Source of the DNA: Dehalococcoidia bacterium UBA2777
GTDB lineage: Bacteria > Chloroflexota > Dehalococcoidia > UBA2247 > UBA2777
NCBI GenBank assembly: GCA_002352365.1
Contig: DEIJ01000013.1
Location: 1 to 8,354, forward strand
Direction: 5' to 3'
DNA length: 8,354 nucleotides
Within the stretch, counting starts at the first letter, position 1, and each line of letters opens with the position of its first letter. The notes below the pieces were generated by a model, which saw only the letters and a program-made list of their open reading frames with translations, was not told the DNA's origin and made no database searches. Position numbers and translations under genes: made by a program. Below are positions 5,607-8,354 of this stretch, piece after piece.

Positions 5607-7526
5607 ATGACTGACCACCCCTCTCAAATTCAAACCACCTTCGCCGAAATTCAAAGTAAAACCGAAGCTAGAGCCTCACGAGATACGGGGAAAGTTTCCA
5701 TCCTCATTGGTACTGCTACCTGTGGAAGAGCAGCCGGTGCCTTGGAAGTAGTGCAAACCTTTACCGATGAGCTAGCCCGGCAGGAAATTGATGCCCAAGT
5801 TAGCCAAGTTGGTTGTATGGGGCATTGTTATGCTGAGCCAATGGTTATCATCCAAAAGCCCCCTTACCCGCCTATCTGCTATGGATATGTGACCCCAGGG
5901 ATTGCCTTAAGGCTAGTGGAAGACTTTGTTTTGGGCGATGACCCCTGCCTTGAGTTTGCACTTGGTGCTTTGGAGGAAAATGAGCTTATTCCCACGGTTT
6001 TTGAGTTACCTCGGTTTAAATATGATATGCGGCTCATCTTGCGAAACTGCGGCTATATCGACCCTGAGGATATAGGCCAGTATATTCAAGGTGGTGGCTA
6101 TAGCGGCTTGGCTAAAGCGCTCCAGATGAGACCTGAAGGGGTAATCGAGGAGGTCAAAAACTCGGCTTTGCGCGGACGTGGTGGGGCGGGATTTCCCACC
6201 GGACAAAAGTGGGATATATGCTGCTATGCTCCGGGTACTCCAAAATACGTAATCTGCAATGCTGATGAGGGTGACCCTGGCGCCTTTATGGATCGGGCCA
6301 TCGTTGAGAGCGACCCACACAGTGTTTTGGAGGGGATGATTATCGCTGGTTATGCTATCGGAGCATCTTGCGGTTATATTTATGTCCGTGCTGAGTATCC
6401 CCTGGCTGTCGAGCGGTTAACGATTGCCCTCAGGCAAGCTCAAGCGTATGGGCTACTGGGCGATAATATCATGGGCAGTGGCTTCAACTTCTCCATTGAG
6501 CTTATGCAAGGCTCCGGTGCTTTTGTCTGTGGTGAGGAGACAGCACTAATCGCCGCACTGGAAGGAAGGCGAGGCATGCCCCGCCATAGACCCCCCTTTC
6601 CAGCCACCCAGGGACTATGGGGAAAACCGACCTCGATTAACAATGTCAAGACCTTATCTTATGTCGCGCTTATCATCACTCAGGGGGCGGAGTGGTATCG
6701 TGGCATTGGCACCGAGAAAAGCCCTGGCACAGCAATATTTGCCCTAGCTGGCAAGATACTCAATACTGGATTAGTGGAGGTTCCCATGGGCACCACCCTG
6801 CGCCAGCTCATTTATGAAATTGGTGGTGGAGTTCCCAAAGGGAAGCGTTTTAAGGCAGTGCAGATTGGCGGGCCATCAGGAGGCTGCTTGCCGGAAAGTT
6901 TATTAGATACCTCTATCGATTTTGACTCACTTAGTGCTGCTGGTGCTATGATGGGCTCAGGGGGAATGGTTGTATTGGATGAGGACAATTGCATGGTCGA
7001 TACTGCCCGCTATTTCCTTGACTTTACCCAGAAGGAGTCTTGTGGTAAATGCACCCTGTGTCGACTGGGGACAAAGCAGATGCTGGATATACTTGATGAT
7101 ATCACTCGTGGCGAAGGAAGGTGTGAAGATATCGACTTACTCATCGAACTAGCCGAGGATATCAAGGCCGGCTCTCTCTGTGGCCTAGGCAAAACGGCCC
7201 CCAATCCTATCCTCACCACTATTCGCTATTTTCGCGATGAGTACGAAGCACATATCATTGATAAGTGCTGCCCAGCTAAGGTTTGCCAGGAGCTTGTCGG
7301 CTACTATATTCTCCCCGAGAAATGCGAGCGGTCTTGCGATGCTTGTGTGGGGAGCTGCCCCACTGAGGCGGTCTATACTGCCAAGAGGGGCATAAAGGCT
7401 ATTGATCAGGAAAAGTGTGTTAAGTGTGGCAGTTGTGTTGATGCCTGCCCCCCCCAGTATAATGCAGTAGTAAAGATATCGCCCAAAAGTTTGATACCCC
7501 CTTCACCACCCCCCAAGGATGGATAA
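5607..7526 (+). CDS. NuoF/HydB-like FMN- and NAD(P)H-binding iron-sulfur subunit, bifurcating-type layout
   Basis: A 639-residue flavoprotein subunit much longer than NuoF of complex I (about 445) and organised like HydB/HndC. Domains: an N-terminal thioredoxin-like [2Fe-2S] domain (about 28-105; C39 in TATCGRAAGA, C70 and C74 in GCMGHC). Next is the FMN/NADH core (about 135-460) with LRGRGGAGFPTGQKW (188-202), NADEGDPGAFMDR (218-230) and CGEETALIAALEGR (308-321). An N3-type [4Fe-4S] follows (C479, C482, C485, C525), then H549-x5-C555-x4-C560 matching the zinc site of bifurcating HydB. The C-terminal 2[4Fe-4S] ferredoxin has second set C604-x2-C607-x2-C610-x3-C614. The first set is C573-x3-C577-x2-C580-x3-C584, one residue longer than usual. 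It oxidises or reduces NAD(P)H and exchanges electrons with ferredoxin. A short Pro-rich tail ends the protein. Translation probably couples to nuoE (6-nt gap, no strong Shine-Dalgarno); its 3' end overlaps the next gene by eight bases. Confidence 0.95.
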   Translation: MTDHPSQIQTTFAEIQSKTEARASRDTGKVSILIGTATCGRAAGALEVVQTFTDELARQEIDAQVSQVGCMGHCYAEPMVIIQKPPYPPICYGYVTPGIALRLVEDFVLGDDPCLEFALGALEENELIPTVFELPRFKYDMRLILRNCGYIDPEDIGQYIQGGGYSGLAKALQMRPEGVIEEVKNSALRGRGGAGFPTGQKWDICCYAPGTPKYVICNADEGDPGAFMDRAIVESDPHSVLEGMIIAGYAIGASCGYIYVRAEYPLAVERLTIALRQAQAYGLLGDNIMGSGFNFSIELMQGSGAFVCGEETALIAALEGRRGMPRHRPPFPATQGLWGKPTSINNVKTLSYVALIITQGAEWYRGIGTEKSPGTAIFALAGKILNTGLVEVPMGTTLRQLIYEIGGGVPKGKRFKAVQIGGPSGGCLPESLLDTSIDFDSLSAAGAMMGSGGMVVLDEDNCMVDTARYFLDFTQKESCGKCTLCRLGTKQMLDILDDITRGEGRCEDIDLLIELAEDIKAGSLCGLGKTAPNPILTTIRYFRDEYEAHIIDKCCPAKVCQELVGYYILPEKCERSCDACVGSCPTEAVYTAKRGIKAIDQEKCVKCGSCVDACPPQYNAVVKISPKSLIPPSPPPKDG

Positions 7527-8160
7527 AGTCACTCTGAGTATTGACGGGAAGCAGATCGAGGCAAGACCAGGGACAAAAGTCTTATGGGCTGCCTTAGATA
7601 ATGGGATTTATATCCCCAATCTTTGTGCTATTCGCGATGTACAGCCTTTTGCTGCCTGTCGACTTTGTTTTGTTGACATCGAGGGGAAACCTGATCCAGT
7701 AACCGCGTGTACCGAAACAATAGCTGAAGGAATGAGGGTATATACCAATACATCTCGGGTCAATAGACTGCGCCGTACCGCTTTCGAGCTCCTTATTGCC
7801 AGCCATACTTTAAATTGCAAGGAATGTGGCAAGAATCGGCACTGTGAATTACAGAAGATAGCTCATTATCTTCGGGTCAAACTAAAGCCGCAGCGCTTTA
7901 GGCAGATGCCGCGGTCTCTCCCAATAGATTCAACTAGCCCCATTTTCATTTTCGACCCCAATAAGTGTGTGCTCTGTGGGAAATGTGTCTGGGTATGCAA
8001 TAAGCACCACGCTGTTGGAGCGATCAACTTTATTTTCCGTGGTTTTGACACCAGGATCGGCACCTTTGGCGATGACCCTATAGCCCAATCGAGCTGCGAT
8101 TCCTGTGGCGAGTGCGTGGCCATTTGCCCGGTTGGTGCCCTAATAGCCAAGGCTAATTAA
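7519..8160 (+). CDS. HoxU-like / NuoG N-terminal iron-sulfur subunit (no catalytic domain)
   Basis: A 213-residue electron-transfer protein matching HoxU of NAD-linked hydrogenases and the N-terminal quarter of NuoG. Cofactor sites in order: a plant-type [2Fe-2S] (C36-x10-C47-x2-C50-x13-C64); a His-Cys [4Fe-4S] (H96-x3-C100-x2-C103-x5-C109); and two ferredoxin-type [4Fe-4S] sites (C150-x2-C153-x2-C156-x3-C160 and C193-x2-C196-x2-C199-x3-C203). All ligands are present. The protein stops just after the last cluster, so it has neither the molybdopterin-type domain of NuoG or formate dehydrogenase nor the H-cluster domain of [FeFe] hydrogenase. It would wire NuoEF to a separate catalytic subunit. 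The start ATG lies inside the end of the NuoF gene (8-nt overlap, ATGGATAA), which indicates coupled translation and near-equal amounts. It is the last gene of the cluster here; no catalytic partner follows within 194 bases. Confidence 0.93.
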   Translation: MDKVTLSIDGKQIEARPGTKVLWAALDNGIYIPNLCAIRDVQPFAACRLCFVDIEGKPDPVTACTETIAEGMRVYTNTSRVNRLRRTAFELLIASHTLNCKECGKNRHCELQKIAHYLRVKLKPQRFRQMPRSLPIDSTSPIFIFDPNKCVLCGKCVWVCNKHHAVGAINFIFRGFDTRIGTFGDDPIAQSSCDSCGECVAICPVGALIAKAN

Positions 8161-8178
8161 ACGTCTCTCCCCTATTGA

Positions 8179-8208
8179 CTAAGCTAGCCCTCCCGCCGGG
8201 CTACTAAG
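8179..8208 (+). terminator. Weak hairpin after the diaphorase genes, possible terminator
   Basis: TAGCCC (8185-8190) pairs with GGGCTA (8198-8203) around a seven-base loop, and the stem extends through CTAAG on both sides with one mismatch and one bulged C. It lies 18 bases after the last stop codon, a suitable place for a transcript end, but no T-run follows, so it is not a convincing intrinsic terminator. Confidence 0.35.
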
Positions 8209-8228
8209 ATTGCTCTTATAGCAACGGA

Positions 8229-8354
8229 TGTTCCACCCCATTTTCGACAAAGATTCTGGAAAATGAATGTGAATCGCCTGTTTTCCGTCCCTTTTCGGCG
8301 TTTTAGAGTAGTCAGTTATGATTAAGTAGGCTATTGCCATTATGGCTGTTCTGT
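8229..8354. mobile_element. Possible terminal region of an insertion sequence (tentative)
   Basis: This non-coding stretch has two imperfect copies of a T/C-rich motif: TTCCACCCCATTTTCGAC at 8231-8248 and TTCCGTCCCTTTTCGGC at 8283-8299. The first is coupled to a 7-bp inverted repeat (CATTTTC 8239-8245 with GAAAATG 8259-8265). Short repeated motifs next to a TGTT tip at 8229 recall the ends of IS21-type elements, in which repeated transposase sites lie inside each end. No transposase sequence lies within the window, so this may equally be ordinary intergenic or regulatory DNA. Confidence 0.22.

Overview
The window reads as bacterial DNA from a strict anaerobe that uses the Wood-Ljungdahl (reductive acetyl-CoA) pathway. 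The key evidence is a full-length acetyl-CoA synthase (AcsB) with every A-cluster ligand in place. All genes lie on the + strand, base composition is balanced, and TGA is used as an ordinary stop. AcsB has the long bacterial form with the N-terminal CODH-contacting region, so an archaeal source is unlikely. A lineage cannot be proven from the sequence alone. An ArsA/Get3-type ATPase with a C-terminal alpha-crystallin domain beside acetogenic genes would fit an anaerobic member of the Chloroflexota, but this is inference.

Layout. (1) Positions 1-581 hold the 3' part of a SIMPL-domain (DUF541) protein cut by the window edge. (2) Positions 582-729 are non-coding and carry a good sigma70-type promoter. 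(3) Positions 730-2739 hold an ArsA/Get3-like ATPase, a 74-residue protein of unknown function and a YflT/general-stress-type protein, tightly spaced. (4) acsB follows at 2751-4988. Its Shine-Dalgarno overlaps the end of the stress gene, so the four genes probably form one transcription unit. (5) A 123-bp gap contains a 12-bp-stem hairpin that probably separates two transcription units. (6) Positions 5112-8160 carry a compact three-gene diaphorase module (NuoE/HydC-like, NuoF/HydB-like and HoxU-like/NuoG N-terminal) with a 6-nt gap and then an 8-nt overlap. (7) Positions 8161-8354 are non-coding, with a weak hairpin and a repeat-containing stretch that might be the end of an insertion sequence.

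Working together: AcsB condenses a methyl group, CO and CoA into acetyl-CoA. The diaphorase module would move electrons between NAD(P)H and iron-sulfur carriers. Its NuoF has the layout of electron-bifurcating HydB proteins: a thioredoxin-like [2Fe-2S] domain, an FMN/NADH core, a likely zinc site and a 2[4Fe-4S] tail. Such modules supply or drain electrons for a hydrogenase, a formate dehydrogenase or another Wood-Ljungdahl oxidoreductase, but no catalytic subunit is present here. CO dehydrogenase, the corrinoid protein and the methyltransferase are also absent from the window.

I do not see a clearly new system. The points most worth a second look are the acsB and bifurcating-diaphorase neighbourhood without its usual partners, the ArsA/Get3-like ATPase where a CooC-type maturation ATPase might be expected, extra cysteines beside the AcsB Cys-Gly-Cys motif, and an altered cysteine spacing in the ferredoxin tail of NuoF.
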